Shown here piece by piece: positions 1 to 11,455 of a DNA stretch of 64,000 nucleotides (within the stretch, counting starts at the first letter, position 1; every line of letters begins with the position of its first letter). Source of the stretch: Maratus speciosus (Eukaryota > Arthropoda > Arachnida > Araneae > Salticidae); assembly GCA_963932465.1 (NCBI GenBank), contig OZ010791.1:622983800-623047799 (forward strand), given 5' to 3'. The notes beneath the pieces were generated by a model. That model was given only the letters and a program-made list of their open reading frames with translations. It did no database searches and was not told the DNA's origin. The position numbers were made by a program, and so were the translations under genes.

Positions 1-3
1 ATA

Positions 4-713
4 CCGTATATACTCGCGCATAAGTCGACCCCCGCTCCTCCCAATTCTTAAGCAAAATTTTGAAAAAAATTGAATTTTCGTGTATAAGTCGAACCACATT
101 TCTGGTAGCATGCTGAAAAATAATTTGTAATCGAGGATAGAAAAATTTAATAAATTTTCATTAAATTAGTAATTTTTTTACGTTTCTAATCAGATTTTTT
201 TTTAATTCAACGTTTTAAACCTGTATTATGTATAACCGAAGAAACTTAAACTATTTTGAAACCTATTCACATCAATTCAATGATACTTAAAAAGATAAAA
301 TTCTTTCAAAAATCCATTCAGGCATTGTTTACAAGGGTAAATAACTTCTTAGACTGCTAAAATATAGTACTTCTTTGTATTGTAGGACTTTTAAGAAAGA
401 TATCTAGAAGCATTCTCAAGTTGGACTCTTTTTAAAAAGGGGATTAAAATGCTGAAAGGAATATATTGAAGGGGTTTTTGTCACAAGAGAAAATGGGTGC
501 AAAACAATTACAGGGACATTGAGCTTTGTTTGTCAGTCACTTGGAAATGACCTTTGTCCGCTTTTATCTCTCATGTAATTACTTAAAAGACTGAAAAAAA
601 AAAACAATCGCAGTAGTCTGTGAATTTTTACTTTCTCGTGTATAAATCGATCCCCCATTTTCAACTCCCAAATTTTGTCTAAAATTCTTCGACTTATAGA
701 CGACTATATACGG
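4..713. mobile_element. TA-flanked TIR element (MITE-like)
   Basis: The two ends are inverted copies: the left starts CCGTATATACTCG then (c)ATAAGTCGA, and the right end read in reverse starts CCGTATATAGTCG then TATAAGTCGA. Similarity continues inward over CCCCC and an A/T-rich stretch. TA dinucleotides flank both ends (2-3 and 714-715), as expected for the Tc1/mariner/pogo group. No transposase coding is visible, so it is a non-autonomous element. The left end lies at the window edge but appears complete. Confidence 0.7.
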
Positions 714-715
714 TA

Positions 716-1596
716 AGTGTGAATGTAAAATAATTATTATGCGTGAAACATAATTTTTCAATTATTTGGCCGATATAGCTTGTATTTTAAAGCTTATATC
801 GAAAGAATAAAAAAAAAAAACGTTCATGCTAATATATTAGAAGATTAAAAATTGTACTAATTTAAAAGTGTAATTGCAAATAGTTTTTGTTTAAATAATC
901 CCTTAATTTTACTCTAAGTAATATTAAAAAATATATAATTGTATCTTAAAACTTCGTAAAGATTATTTATAACTCACCACCTGTTAAAACTTTACACACT
1001 GTTTATAGCGATATTATATAATTCACTTTATATTAATCTATAAAAAATCAATATATAATCATAGTGCCAATTAAAGGTCTCTTTTTAAAGGGGTCGCACC
1101 ACACATGTTCGAGTTTCAGATAAAGAGACCACATGTGTCCTTGGAAGCGATTGGTCGAAATTCTAGTCGAAACTCGTTGACCTTGTAATTGAGAGGTCAA
1201 ACGCTGCTCCCCTATTCCGTTTGGGGCAGAATTAGAAACTGTTGAACATCGGTATGGATTACGTGAATGGGAGGTTTCCTACTCGGCTTGTTCCGTTAAG
1301 GCTCCGCTGCACACAAATTTATTTTCGTCTTTCAGAAAAAGCACGTCTTGTAGAAGTTTCTGGGGGCGTCAACTATGTACCAAGGATTGACAGGAAATCC
1401 TCCAATTGAAATAAGGGACGATTTCAATAGGGTCAGATCAACCCTGCGTATGGTCAGATATCACTTTAGGCCAATGGTTATCTTTCCTTTTGAACGTAGC
1501 GCGAAAAATCTCTCCTCTCTGCGGGGTCGGCGGGGTCATCTCTTGACCTCAGAATGAAAGGGGAGATTAATTTCAGGTGTGTTTCGAAAAGCAGTT
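716..1596. other. Unassigned AT-rich stretch
   Basis: No gene or recognised repeat. The part from about 1,080 to 1,580 is less AT-rich than its surroundings and has an open frame at 1,375-1,557. Its translation matches no family I recognise and there are no splice or promoter cues that would make it an exon. Confidence 0.4.
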
Positions 1597-1771
1597 CAGT
1601 AAACTCTGTCTAATGCGGAGTCGATCGGAACCGGGAAAATTTTGCGTAGTAGAAAATATTTCGCCTTATACAAATTCCACTCTATGTCTTGGATTTGCAG
1701 GGACTTGAAAATCTTTTCGAGTTAGACAGATTTCCGTCTTACACAGAGTCCGCCTTAGATAGAATTTACTG
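1597..1771. mobile_element. Short pogo/Tigger-like MITE
   Basis: Left end CAGTAAACTCTGTCTAATGC and right end in reverse CAGTAAATTCTATCTAAGGC form TIRs of about 25 bp. The CAGTA start is typical of pogo/Tigger-type Tc1/mariner elements. The 175-bp length leaves no coding room. The flanking TA duplication is not clean (TT on the left, TA on the right), so the insertion is old. Confidence 0.7.
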
Positions 1772-2378
1772 TAATTCTATTTCATTTTGTTCAAATAGAA
1801 AGGAAAAATAGTGTAAAATATATGTCCAAATAGGAAGAAGAAAAATTTCATCAATCAGTCACAGAATTTTTAATATTTGGCTAATATGCATATATTTTAG
1901 AATATATGGGATGCCATTGTTATTTAATTTTTAAACAATATAAAGAAATTTACTATGTTCGAGTTTTGTGTTTGAATGCAATTTTCCATATGAAACAAAA
2001 TAAACATTTTCGGAGATAAAGTAAAGTTTTAATCAACTTACGACGATCTCGTGAAACATTCTCCATTCATCAATTAACGGTAGTTATTTATGTTAATTAA
2101 TTAATAATTAAAAATATTGAATTTAATAACTAATATAATTATTAATTCAGATTTAATATTTACTGTGTTATCGCAATTATTATTTTGATATATATATACA
2201 TGCATGAGCAGGATACCAAATTTAAAGTAGAGACACATTTCATCCTAATTCAAATACGCATCGTTGACACGTATGAATCGTAAATTTTAATTTTAAAAAA
2301 AATAATGAATAAAATGCAAATAGTTTAGAGAGAAAATATTTCAAAGGATAAAAATAAAATAAAAATGCTGAATATGTC

Positions 2379-2381
<3 letters not shown>
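1772..2381. other. AT-rich stretch, nothing recognised
   Basis: Simple AT-rich sequence with a short TA run near 2,190. No gene, RNA or repeat family recognised. Confidence 0.4.

Positions 2382-2412
<31 letters not shown>
2382..2412 (+). repeat. Poly(A) tract, 31 bp
   Basis: Uninterrupted A run ending two bases before the TTAA that bounds the palindromic MITE at 2,418. Long mononucleotide tracts of this sort recur through the window; their exact lengths are the least reliable part of any assembly. Confidence 0.9.
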
Positions 2413-2414
<2 letters not shown>

Positions 2415-2417
2415 TAA

Positions 2418-2828
2418 GGGTGTATTCCGATCCAAACTGCTTGATTCACTTTTAAATTTATTTTTGCTCTCAAACGCATCAAACTGGGAAATTCTCTTAT
2501 TTAGAAACTACATAATGTGCCGTATTTCTCGATTTTTTGATAAATGCCGAAAATATTGTAAAAAAGGTTGTCAAAGTTGGTGTTTTAAACCAAATTTTTC
2601 GAAGCAGGAGATCTGGGAATGAAAAAAAGTGTCATACTGAGAAAATAATTTCTTAAAACTCAAATTCTAATGAATTGAGCGAAAAATGAAATCACACGGC
2701 CTCTTATACATGTCTTCAAAAATCACCTCAGCAAGTTTCATGTTTTTTCTTTTAAAAATGAGTCTGAAAATGTCTCAGAAAATTTTGAACTGTTGAGGGT
2801 GGAAAATAAAGTTTTTTCGAATACACCT
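2418..2828. mobile_element. Palindromic TTAA-flanked MITE, copy 1
   Basis: Flanked by TTAA at 2,414-2,417 and 2,829-2,832. The ends are inverted (GGGTGTATTCCGA and, in reverse, AGGTGTATTCGAA) and the two halves resemble each other along most of their length. Related to the copies at 14,689, 34,669 and 41,889, which begin (G)G.TGTTCTCAAATCC. The TTAA target is the piggyBac hallmark, but no transposase is present, so superfamily placement is an inference. Confidence 0.75.
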
Positions 2829-2832
2829 TTAA

Positions 2833-3221
2833 AAACTTAAAAAACTACAAAGCGAAAATATACTATTATGTTTCAATTAAACAAAAATGCCAAACGGATA
2901 ATAACCAAACGGATTTTCTAAAAAGTGAACTATGAAAATAAACAATTTATTCATAGGATTTCTTGTTCTAAAAGGTAGATTTCCAGATAGTTAGGCAAAA
3001 TTATTATAAATTTTATCTTTTTTGATATAGAATGCAGTTTGGTTATGATAAACGAGTGTTATCATGATATACGCTTTCGGTCAGCGAAGTAAGAAAAAGT
3101 ATCGAAAAAGGTATCAAAGAAACGTGCCTTATACTTCTGCAATAGAAATATTGAAGACGTGACATTCCGATCTCTCTCGCTGTCTCTCTCTCTCTCTCAC
3201 TCTCTCTCTCTATATATATAT
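2833..3221. other. AT-rich stretch with a CT and TA microsatellite
   Basis: No gene. A CTCTCT-rich run (about 3,172-3,211) passes into a short TATATA run (3,212-3,222) that abuts the GC-rich element starting near 3,222. Confidence 0.5.
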
Positions 3222-4048
3222 ATGAGATCTGCACGGGACGGGCCCAAACCCACGCCCAGCCCGGGCCTCGGGCTTATTTTCATTCACGGCACTCGGGCCT
3301 AGTCTCTACTTTTTTTGGGCCGAGCTCTGTCCTTATTTTTTCCCTGGAGGATCGAGCTCAGTCGGGCATTAGATATTTTTTCTAGGCCGAGTCGTGACTG
3401 GTTTCATTCTTCACGGGTCAAAATTTTCAGTCCCGGTTTCGACCCAACCCATATGAAAATCGTTGTATCGGCGTTGCATGGTCCGTTCAAAGATACGTAA
3501 AATTTGGTATGGCCGAAAAAAATTTTGCCAAAAAATGCATACATTTTAAAATCGCCATTATTCTATTATTTAATATTAACATTTATTCTTTTTAAAGAAT
3601 AGTAGATTTCTAGGCTTATTAAAATATAGCTAAATTAAAATATAGTAAAACGTGTGAAAAAAGAACCTGCCTATGACGGATTATTATGCCAATATTAACG
3701 ACAACTGAAACATTTACATACAACAAATAGAGATTCATTAAAAAAATATATCGCAGCCTATGGCACTTCTGTAAAAATAAACATTTTAAACATGAAAAAA
3801 AAAAAAAAAAAAAGCTAAGTATTTTTGGTCAGAACACTTCGTAAGAGACAATTTTTAACCAATTCGACGTAAAAATCAATGTTTTGTAGAAATTCACTCG
3901 GGCAGGGGTCAGGTGCAAGATTTTAACATTTTTCCGGGTCGGGCTGGTCCCGGACGGAACTTTTAATTTTTATACCGGGCCGGGCCGCATTTTTTTTATT
4001 TGTCGGACCGGGCCCGGGCCTGATAATTTCGGCCCGAGTAGACCTTTA
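3222..4048 (+). mobile_element. GC-rich hAT-like element, copy 1
   Basis: Begins near TGAGATCTGCACGGG and ends in CGAGTAGACCTTTA, the inverse of a TAGAGGTCTGCAC-type end. Many GGGCCGGG/CCCGGGCC words occur near both ends around an AT-rich core. Homologous to 11,456-12,474 across words such as GGTCAGAACACTTCG and GAGATTCATTAAAAAAAT. Flanks are TA repeats, so a target duplication cannot be judged. No transposase seen. Confidence 0.7.
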
Positions 4049-4182
4049 TTATATATATATCGTCATCAAACGTTTTCAATCTACTGCTGAATATAGGTCT
4101 CGCCAAAATTTGTCACTTATTTCCTGCTAGTGCGGTAGAAATCGCAGTAATTTCTGTAATAGCTAAAATCTAGTAGAAAAGA

Positions 4183-4669
4183 TAGAGGCCTGCACCGGCT
4201 CGGGCTAATTTTCATTCACGAAACTTGAGCCGGGCCAAACTTTTTTTTTCCGGGCTGAACGGGACTGTACTTCTTTCTTCCTTTCTTTAGAAGTCCGCAC
4301 GTGCCGATATTTCAAGTCCCGGTATAGAAGCTAACAGTTCACTGTAAAAAAAAAAGGGGGGGGGGGCTGAAAAACGGAGGTTCTACTGGCAATCTAGACG
4401 CCAGTACTATTTCCGTTTTTTTACAGAAAATTTCCCCCATAATTTACAGAAAAATTTAGGTTTTTCAACAGAAAAACGGAATTTTTTCTGTAATTTATAG
4501 GGGAAAATTTCCGTAAAAATACGGAAATAGTACTGGCGTCTAGATTGCCAGTAGACTCTCCGTTTTTGTTCCATTTTTTTTTTTTGCAGTGTTCGGTTCG
4601 TATCAATCCAACTGAGCTCGTATGAAGACTATCATTAGTCCGGCCCTGCTCGGCTCATGCAAACCTCTA
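4183..4669. mobile_element. GC-rich hAT-like element, copy 2, with nested foldback
   Basis: Ends TAGAGGCCTGCACCGG and, in reverse, TAGAGGTTTGCATGAGCC match the TAGAGGTCTGCAC end of copy 3 (11,456). The interior is mostly replaced by a perfect-looking foldback (4,340-4,591), so this is a short derivative with a second element inserted in it. Confidence 0.65.
4340..4591. mobile_element. Foldback MITE starting CACTGTAAAA
   Basis: A 252-bp palindrome. The left end CACTGTAAAAAA mirrors the right end TTTTTTGCAGTG. The blocks GGCAATCTAGACGCCAG and ACTGGCGTCTAGATTGCC are exact inverses, as are the ACGGAAATAGT-type blocks. An A10G11 run sits inside the left end. CACTG-type ends resemble CACTA/Chapaev-group elements, but the flanks share only TT, so the superfamily is open. 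Nested in the GC-rich element copy 2. Confidence 0.75.
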
Positions 4670-6600
4670 AATTATTCACCTCAAGCTCACAATGGAATGA
4701 GATTTTATTTATTTATTTTTGTAAAAAAATATAGTGATGTTTCTTTTAAATGACTTCTTTTAACGAAATCTTTAGAAATTTATTTTGGCTTAATCACAGA
4801 ATATATATTCTAATTTTTAGGTAGCTTTCATTACAAAAAGCTACTTAATTGCAGCTGTCCGGAGGAAAGCAATTCCGAAAAATTTTGGTATATTTTCACC
4901 GATCATAACCCCCCAGACCCTGAAATCCTCCTCGAAGCGTTGTCTGGATAATTTTTACGCAAATTTTGATTTAATAAAAATAGTTAAAGAAAAATGGAAA
5001 GGTACATTGTAATAATTAGTTTCAAAGTTTATGTTGGTTGTGATGGATAAGCATTTCTTATTAATGCATAAAACCATTATAAATCATATTAACTTACTTC
5101 TATGTATTTATAATAGATTAATTACGATAATAATTTATAATTATTATATTTATATTATTAATATTATTATTTACTTGGTGTAATGATTTTGAATTGTCAG
5201 AATTCGCTTTTTACTATAACCCATTAATATGGCGGGGGTTTTGCTGTCATTAGGTAAGCATGATTACAATTCATTATGGTATTTTAAAATATTATATGAT
5301 TCTATTGCTGAGTAAGCTTTTAACTCACATGTTTCATTTTTATTTCTATTGTGCATGGCTTTGTTCTGTCCGAGTCTTTACATATTGATTAATTATGTAT
5401 TTCTTTCATTTTTTCATGGTGTGGTTAATTGAGAAATGGAAGAAATAAACATTTAAGCAGTGTGTAAGCTTATTTCTTCCTCAGAAATTAACCGCTTATT
5501 ACTAATGACTTCGTAATATTGCCCTTGAAAACGAGTTACGAATCATTAGTTCCAATTTTATTCATAATTGCTCTCATATTGAGTACATTTTGTAGATTTT
5601 CTTTTTGAATTAATGAACTTTCAATTTTGAGATCATGCATTTCGTGCAAAGGATTTGTTGATGATGACAATGATTCATTATTTCAGGTCTTTTTTCCTTG
5701 GTTAAATTGATTTAGTTACAAATAGTTTTAGAAAATATTTCAAATTATTATGATTTCCTTCACATATTTCGTTATTTACTTGTTCTTTTTATGAATTCGG
5801 CATCCTGTTGTTTTTCCCTTCGCCCCCCTTTTGAATGTTTTGACTTTTTATACTTCATATACTGGTTATTAGGATATAAGTTTATTAAAAAATGCATTAA
5901 TAATTAGTTAAATTAATAATAGTTGATCCATCTTTATTATGTATAATGTCAGTGTCAGTATTGATACTCATTTTATTGATTTTTAATTGAAAGGAGAAAA
6001 AGGGAAGGAAAAGATGATGAATTGTAATATTAATATAATGGTTATACTATGTATATATATATATATACATATCCATATCTGATCTTTTTCATGTTGTAAC
6101 TCGTATTTATTAACTAATTTGGTTGTAACTTGGTGTGTACATACTATACACCAAATGCTACTTTTCTAAATATTTCCAATTTTATATTTTTAATTTAATT
6201 TGAATTTTTTTTTTTTTTTTTTTTTTTTTTTGAAATTTCATCAAAATGGTAGCAATCGTATTATGTCCACTGTTGCAGAAAAAAAAAGAAATATTGGGGT
6301 TTATTTATCCTTATTTATACCATTTACTCATTACAATTTAAAAAAAAGCAATTTAACAAATTACAACGACCATTTGGAAAATGATTTTTTCGAAGACTAA
6401 AATTTAAGACATAAAAAATCGCACGGAGTTGATCATACATTACGTACGCCATGAAGTAAACATTAATAGTATTATTACACTTAAAAATTGCAAACGACAA
6501 ATATCGCCTGCGACTCCTCAGATTTCCTGAAACTTGCGTATTATCCACCTGAAACTTATGTATTATCCAAGCATTTCATTGGCTGTTCGGGAAAAGGCTT
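4670..6600. other. AT-rich stretch without recognised features
   Basis: About 1.9 kb of AT-rich sequence with a TATA run (6,050-6,065) and a T26-type tract near 6,206-6,231. No coding frame, RNA gene or repeat family recognised. Confidence 0.5.
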
Positions 6601-7010
6601 TTCCATCGTCAGATTTCCAAGAAATCTGATATCATTTTAAAAGAAATTTCATTTTTAAACTTCTAAATATCCCATAATATTACTTTTTACACCGTCGTAT
6701 AGAGAAAAAAATGTACTTTTAGATGCAATTTGTTTGAAAGCTGTATCCAGGGATGAGATATCCGCGTTTTTGCACACCAGTATTTTGGTAGAGAAAATCA
6801 TATTTCATTTAATCGGAACACTGTTGCGATTTAACAGAACAACTTTTTCTCTAAGAATATACCGGTGTGCAAAAAAGCGGAAATCTCATCCCTAGCTGTA
6901 TCTCAATTTGTTTCTGAGTTATTAATTTTTTTTTTTGTAGTTTTTATTACTTTTTTGCCATGGTGGCAACAGAAGTATCCATCTCTGTTGAAAGTAAAGG
7001 GAAATACAGA
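6600..7010 (+). repeat. Dispersed repeat H, copy 1 (split by a MITE)
   Basis: Words such as ACCGTCGTATAGAGAAAAAA, ATGTACTTTTAGATGCAATT, CTGTATCTCAATTTG and GTGGCAACAGAAGTA recur in the same order at 63,690-63,835 and in reverse at 58,090-58,270. This copy is interrupted by a 147-bp hAT MITE at 6,748. Family identity unknown; a Helitron-type origin is possible because the right-edge copies start TCTATCTATATTATAAAGG. Confidence 0.65.
6748..6894. mobile_element. hAT MITE, 147 bp, with perfect 8-bp duplication
   Basis: TIRs CAGGGATGAGATATCCGC and, in reverse, TAGGGATGAGATTTCCGC, followed by TTTTTGCACACC in both. Target duplication GCTGTATC lies at 6,740-6,747 and 6,895-6,902. The uninterrupted site is seen in the paralogous repeat at about 63,753 (ATCTGTATCTCAATTT). 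The CAGGGATG end and 8-bp duplication are diagnostic of the hAT superfamily. Confidence 0.92.
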
Positions 7011-7123
7011 TTACTGTATAGACCAATCCGAAAATGAATAAAATGCAGATTAAACCAATCAAAAGATTCAGATATGCTTTTGATTTCCTACCCTGACGAG
7101 AACAATAACCATTTTTTTAAATG

Positions 7124-7160
<37 letters not shown>

Positions 7161-7321
7161 TTATAGGGTCAAATAGTATTTAATTGTCAGGAAGAGACTA
7201 AAGTAAACATAAATAAATGATACAATCTATTCAGATTAAAATATATATATATTTATTTATTAAATGTAAATTGAAAGTAACAAAAAAAAAATCAAAAGTT
7301 ATTATACAACCAATTTAATTG

Positions 7322-8040
7322 ATAAAGGACTTGGAAATATCTGGCAAACTGTAATTAAAGAAAATACATATGCTTTTCAAAAACTTCATTACTTACATGA
7401 CACCACAATGATCTCGATGACGACATTGACGATATTTCCTAAATGTTTGTTTAGGAAAACTGGAACATTCCAAAAACAAAACAATTTGGGAAATATTTTA
7501 CGAGAAATTTTTACAAAATGTCGACTGAATATGACAGGGGGAATTGTTGAAAAAATATAAAAAATAAAGCAATATGTGATCTCATTGATTAAAAACTTTG
7601 AAATAACTGGCTCTAAGAAGGCATTGGATGCTATATGCAGACGTATAAATATCTGAGGACATTTCCTAGTTGATTGTTTAGAAAAACTGGCGCATTGCAT
7701 TAGAAAAGAGGAACTTGGGATATATTTATATATATTGTATATATATTTTTTTTAAACAAACTGAAAATGACAGCGAAAATGTTAAGAGATATAAAAAGAG
7801 AAGCAACATGTGATTTCATTGATTGAGTTTCGAAAGCTACAACAGAAGAAAATAATTGTTTTTCAAAAACATCATTATTTAGATAATACAACATGTATTA
7901 TCACGATGTCCAATGACGACATTATCACGATAGCAAAATGGATGTATAGAGATATCTGACGATATTTCCTACATAATTACTTTAAAAAAAATTGACACAT
8001 TATACAATAGCGAACAAATTTAGGAAAGATATTGAGCCGT
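7322..8040 (+). repeat. Diverged tandem repeat, about three units
   Basis: Related blocks occur near 7,430 (GATATTTCCTAAATGTTTGTTTAGG), 7,658 (GACATTTCCTAGTTGATTG) and 7,961 (GATATTTCCTACATAATTAC). Each is preceded by a TTTTCAAAAAC.TCATTA block and by ATCACGATG/ATGACGACATT words. Spacing is 230-300 bp, so the units are old. The open frames at 7,389-7,894 are chance readings of this repeat. Confidence 0.65.
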
Positions 8041-8149
8041 ATTATTTTATTGATGAATGACCTAATTTTTAGAAAAATGCTTTTTCTAAACTGCATTATT
8101 TACACAACACAATGTATTTATGTTGTAATGTATATTTTGGTATTTATAA

Positions 8150-10170
8150 CATGATATTCAATGCGATTTTGGGAGATTTTTTATAGTTTTTGATTTTCTT
8201 TCTTTCTTTCTTTATTTATTTATTTTTTATTTTATTTTATTTATTTTTTTTTTTATCATTTATGAAATAATTCTGACTGCAATGTTGTACCCCATTATAG
8301 CAAATTTTGTCTCCAGCAATTTTTGAATATTTAGCGATTTTTAGTCTCACGACGATTTTTTTTGACATTCGGAAAAGGAATTCGGTTTCAAACTTTTAGC
8401 CTAATGTAGTAAGTTTTCTCTTGAGCGATTTTTGATGCTTTTACGCTTTTTAGCTATTTTCTTTACGCTTCATGTCGATTTTTTTATTCAATTATGATAT
8501 TCAATGCGATTTTGGGAGATTTTTTATTGTTTTTGATCGATTTTTTTGTCATTTACGAAATAATTCCGACTATAATGTTTCATCCCATTATAGCAAATTT
8601 TGTCACCAGCAACTATTGAATATTTTGCTATTTTTAAGCCCCGCAACGAATTTTTTCACATTCGGAAAAGGAAACCCCAAACTGTTTCAAACTTTTAGCC
8701 TTATATAATAAATTTTCTCCTGAGCGATTTTTGATCTTTTGGGGTTTATATTTATGATATTCAATGCAATTTTAAGTGATTTTCTGAGATTTTTATTGTT
8801 TTTGATCGATTTTTTTTCCTTTTGTCATTTATCAAAGAATTCCGACAACAATGTTGTACCCCATTATAGTAAATTTTGTCTCCAGCAACTTTTGAATATT
8901 TAGCGATTTTTAGTCCCACGACGATTTTTTTGACATTCGGAAAAGGAATTCGGTTTCAAACTTTTAGCCTAATGTAGTAAATTTTCTCTTGAGCGATTTT
9001 TGATGCTTTTGCGCTTTTTAGCTATTTTCTTTACGCTTCCTGTCGATTTTTTTATTCAATTATGATATTCAATGCGATTTTGGGAGATTTTTTATTGTTT
9101 TTGATCGATTTTTTTGTCATTTATGAAATAATTCCGACTATAATGTTTTATCCCATTATAGCAAATTTTGTCACCAGCAACTATTGAATATTTTGATATT
9201 TTTAAGCCCCGCAACGAATTTTTTGACATTCGGAAAAGGAAACCCCAAACTGTTTCAAACTTTTAGCCTTACATAATAAATTTTCTCCTGAGCGATTTTT
9301 GATCTTTTGGGGTTTATAATGTGATATTCAATGCGATTTTAAGTGATTTTCTGAGATTTTTATTGTTTTTGATCGATTTTTTTTTCCTTTTGTCATTTAT
9401 CAAAGAATTCCGACAACAATGTTGTACCCCATTATAGTAAATTTTGTCTCCAGCAACTTTTGAATATTTAGCGATTTTTAGTCCCACGACGATTTTTTTG
9501 ACATTCGGAAAAGGAATTTGGTTTCAAACTTTTAGCCTAATGTAGTAAATTTTCTCTTGAGCGATTTTTGATGCTTTTGCGCTTTTTAGCTATTTTCTTT
9601 ACGCTTCCTGTCGATTTTTTTATTCAATTATGATATTCAATGCGATTTTGGGAGATTTTTTATTGTTTTTGATCGATTTTTTTGTCATTTATGAAATAAT
9701 TCCGACTATAATGTTTTATCCCATTATAGCAAATTTTGTCACCAGCAACTATTGAATATTTTGATATTTTTAAGCCCCGCAACGAATTTTTTGACATTCG
9801 GAAAAGGAAACCCCAAACTGTTTCAAACTTTTAGCCTTACATAATAAATTTTCTCCTGAGCGATTTTTGATCTTTTGGGGTTTATAATATGATATTCAAT
9901 GCGATTTTAAGTGATTTTCTGAGATTTTTATTGTTTTTGATCGATTTTTTTTCCTTTTGTCATTTATCAAAGAATTCCAACAACAATGTTGTACCCCATT
10001 ATAGTAAATTTTGTCTCCAGCAACTTTTCAATATTTAGCGATTTTTAGTCCCACGACGATTTTTTTGACATTCGGAAAAGGAATTCGGTTTCAAACTTTT
10101 AGCCTAATGTAGTAAATTTTCTCTTGAGCGATTTTTGATGCTTTTGATGCTTTTGCGCTTTTGCGCTTTT

Positions 10171-10180
<10 letters not shown>
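8150..10180 (+). repeat. T-rich satellite with a two-monomer higher-order unit
   Basis: Monomers start GATATTCAATGCGATTTT at about 8,152, 8,498, 8,756, 9,064, 9,322, 9,631 and 9,890. Two types alternate: one continues GGGAGATTTTTTA, the other AAGTGATTTTCTGAG. Spacing alternates about 258 and 308 bp, giving a higher-order period of about 567 bp (8,498 to 9,064 to 9,631). Successive dimers are nearly identical, which implies recent amplification or gene conversion. The plus strand is strongly T-rich. It is not coding. Confidence 0.9.
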
Positions 10181-10205
<25 letters not shown>

Positions 10206-10684
10206 TTTCATGTCGATTTTTTTACATTCGTAATTAGAATTAGATAACTTTTATCCCAATATAGTAAATTTTGTCCTACATGATTTTTTGAAACTGTTAC
10301 GATTTTCACGTTTCTTCGCGATGTGTAGCAATTTTTTAATTTTTTTGATCTCATATAGTAAATTCTGTCTTCTTTTGCAATAAATTTATTTGGATATCAT
10401 ACCGCAATTTTTTAATTTTTTGTGAAATTTTTAAAGTTTTTTTTGGATTTTGTACAGATTTTTTCGACATTCATAGAAGAAATCTGGTTTTAATCTTTTA
10501 TCAAAATATGATAATTTTTGTCCGCGGCGATTTTCGATATTTAAGTTTTTTTTTCTTTTTCGCGATTTGCTGCTGTAAAATTAGAAAAGTATCTGGTTTC
10601 AATCTTCTAGTTCAATATAGTAATTTTTTTCTCTTCTCAGTAAAGTTTATTCGGAATTCGTGGGATTTTTTTAATTTTTCGTGA

Positions 10685-10691
<7 letters not shown>

Positions 10692-10734
<43 letters not shown>
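10692..10734 (+). repeat. Poly(T) tract, 43 bp
   Basis: Uninterrupted T run inside degenerate satellite. Confidence 0.9.
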
Positions 10735-10736
<2 letters not shown>

Positions 10737-10805
10737 GTTTTGTGATATATTTTGATGGACCTGGGCAACTCGCAGTGAATCAGCTAGTCTAATAATAAGG
10801 AAAGT

Positions 10806-10843
10806 AGAATGCATTCGTTGTGTGTGTCTGTCGAATGCATTCT
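10806..10843. other. Perfect 12-bp stem hairpin
   Basis: AGAATGCATTCG, a 14-nt GT-rich loop, then CGAATGCATTCT. It lies next to AGTCTAATAATAAGG and may mark the end of an inserted element within the satellite edge. Function unknown. Confidence 0.6.
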
Positions 10844-11455
10844 AAAGGGCTGCTGCACACAGAAGTACAGAATTTGGTAAGAAGGTACCTCCATGTATGT
10901 AGTTATGTATCTCGAAACCCAATTTCGGAATTTAGATTTTTTAAAATTTAATTTCTTATGCAATTTTTAGCATTTTTTCATGTTTCTCAGAGATCTTCCA
11001 AATTATCAAAAGTTCGGTTTATTAGCGGTTTCAGTCTTTTAACTCAAAATAGTAAATTTAGTCTTCTTTTGAAGAAAATTTATTCAGAGTTTGTACAGCG
11101 ATTTTTTTAATTGTTCGCGAAATTTTTATGGAATTTCTAGAGTTTTTTCGCATTTCACAGTGAATTTTACCATTAGCTGAAACTGATTTCAAACTTTTAG
11201 CCTAATAAAAGATTAGTTTCCTCGATCTTTGAAACTTTACTGAGTTTTATTATGATTTTTAGCGATGTTTAATGGCGGTTTTTTTTTATATTTATGAAAG
11301 AATTAAGGTTACAATATTTCAGCTCACAATAGAAAATTTTGTTCTGCGATTTTTGAATTTTTAGCGATTTTTACTTCATTTTTGTTTTGTTCACGCAACG
11401 ATTTTCTGCATTCATAAAAGGTATTCTATTTCAAGCTTTGAGACGCACTGCATGC

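Larger units (their letters stand above)
10202..11440 (+). repeat. Degenerate flank of the T-rich satellite
   Basis: Monomer words (GCGATTTTT, TTTTAGCC, CATTCATAAAAG, AATATAGTAAATTTTGTC) persist here but in decayed and irregular order. Long T runs interrupt at 10,176-10,201 and 10,692-10,734. This fits older satellite edge sequence beside the homogenised core. It also contains the hairpin at 10,806-10,843. Confidence 0.7.

Noticed and set aside
1375..1557. Possible small exon or gene in a less AT-rich patch
   Set aside because: No recognisable homology and no convincing splice or promoter signals; kept only as unassigned sequence.
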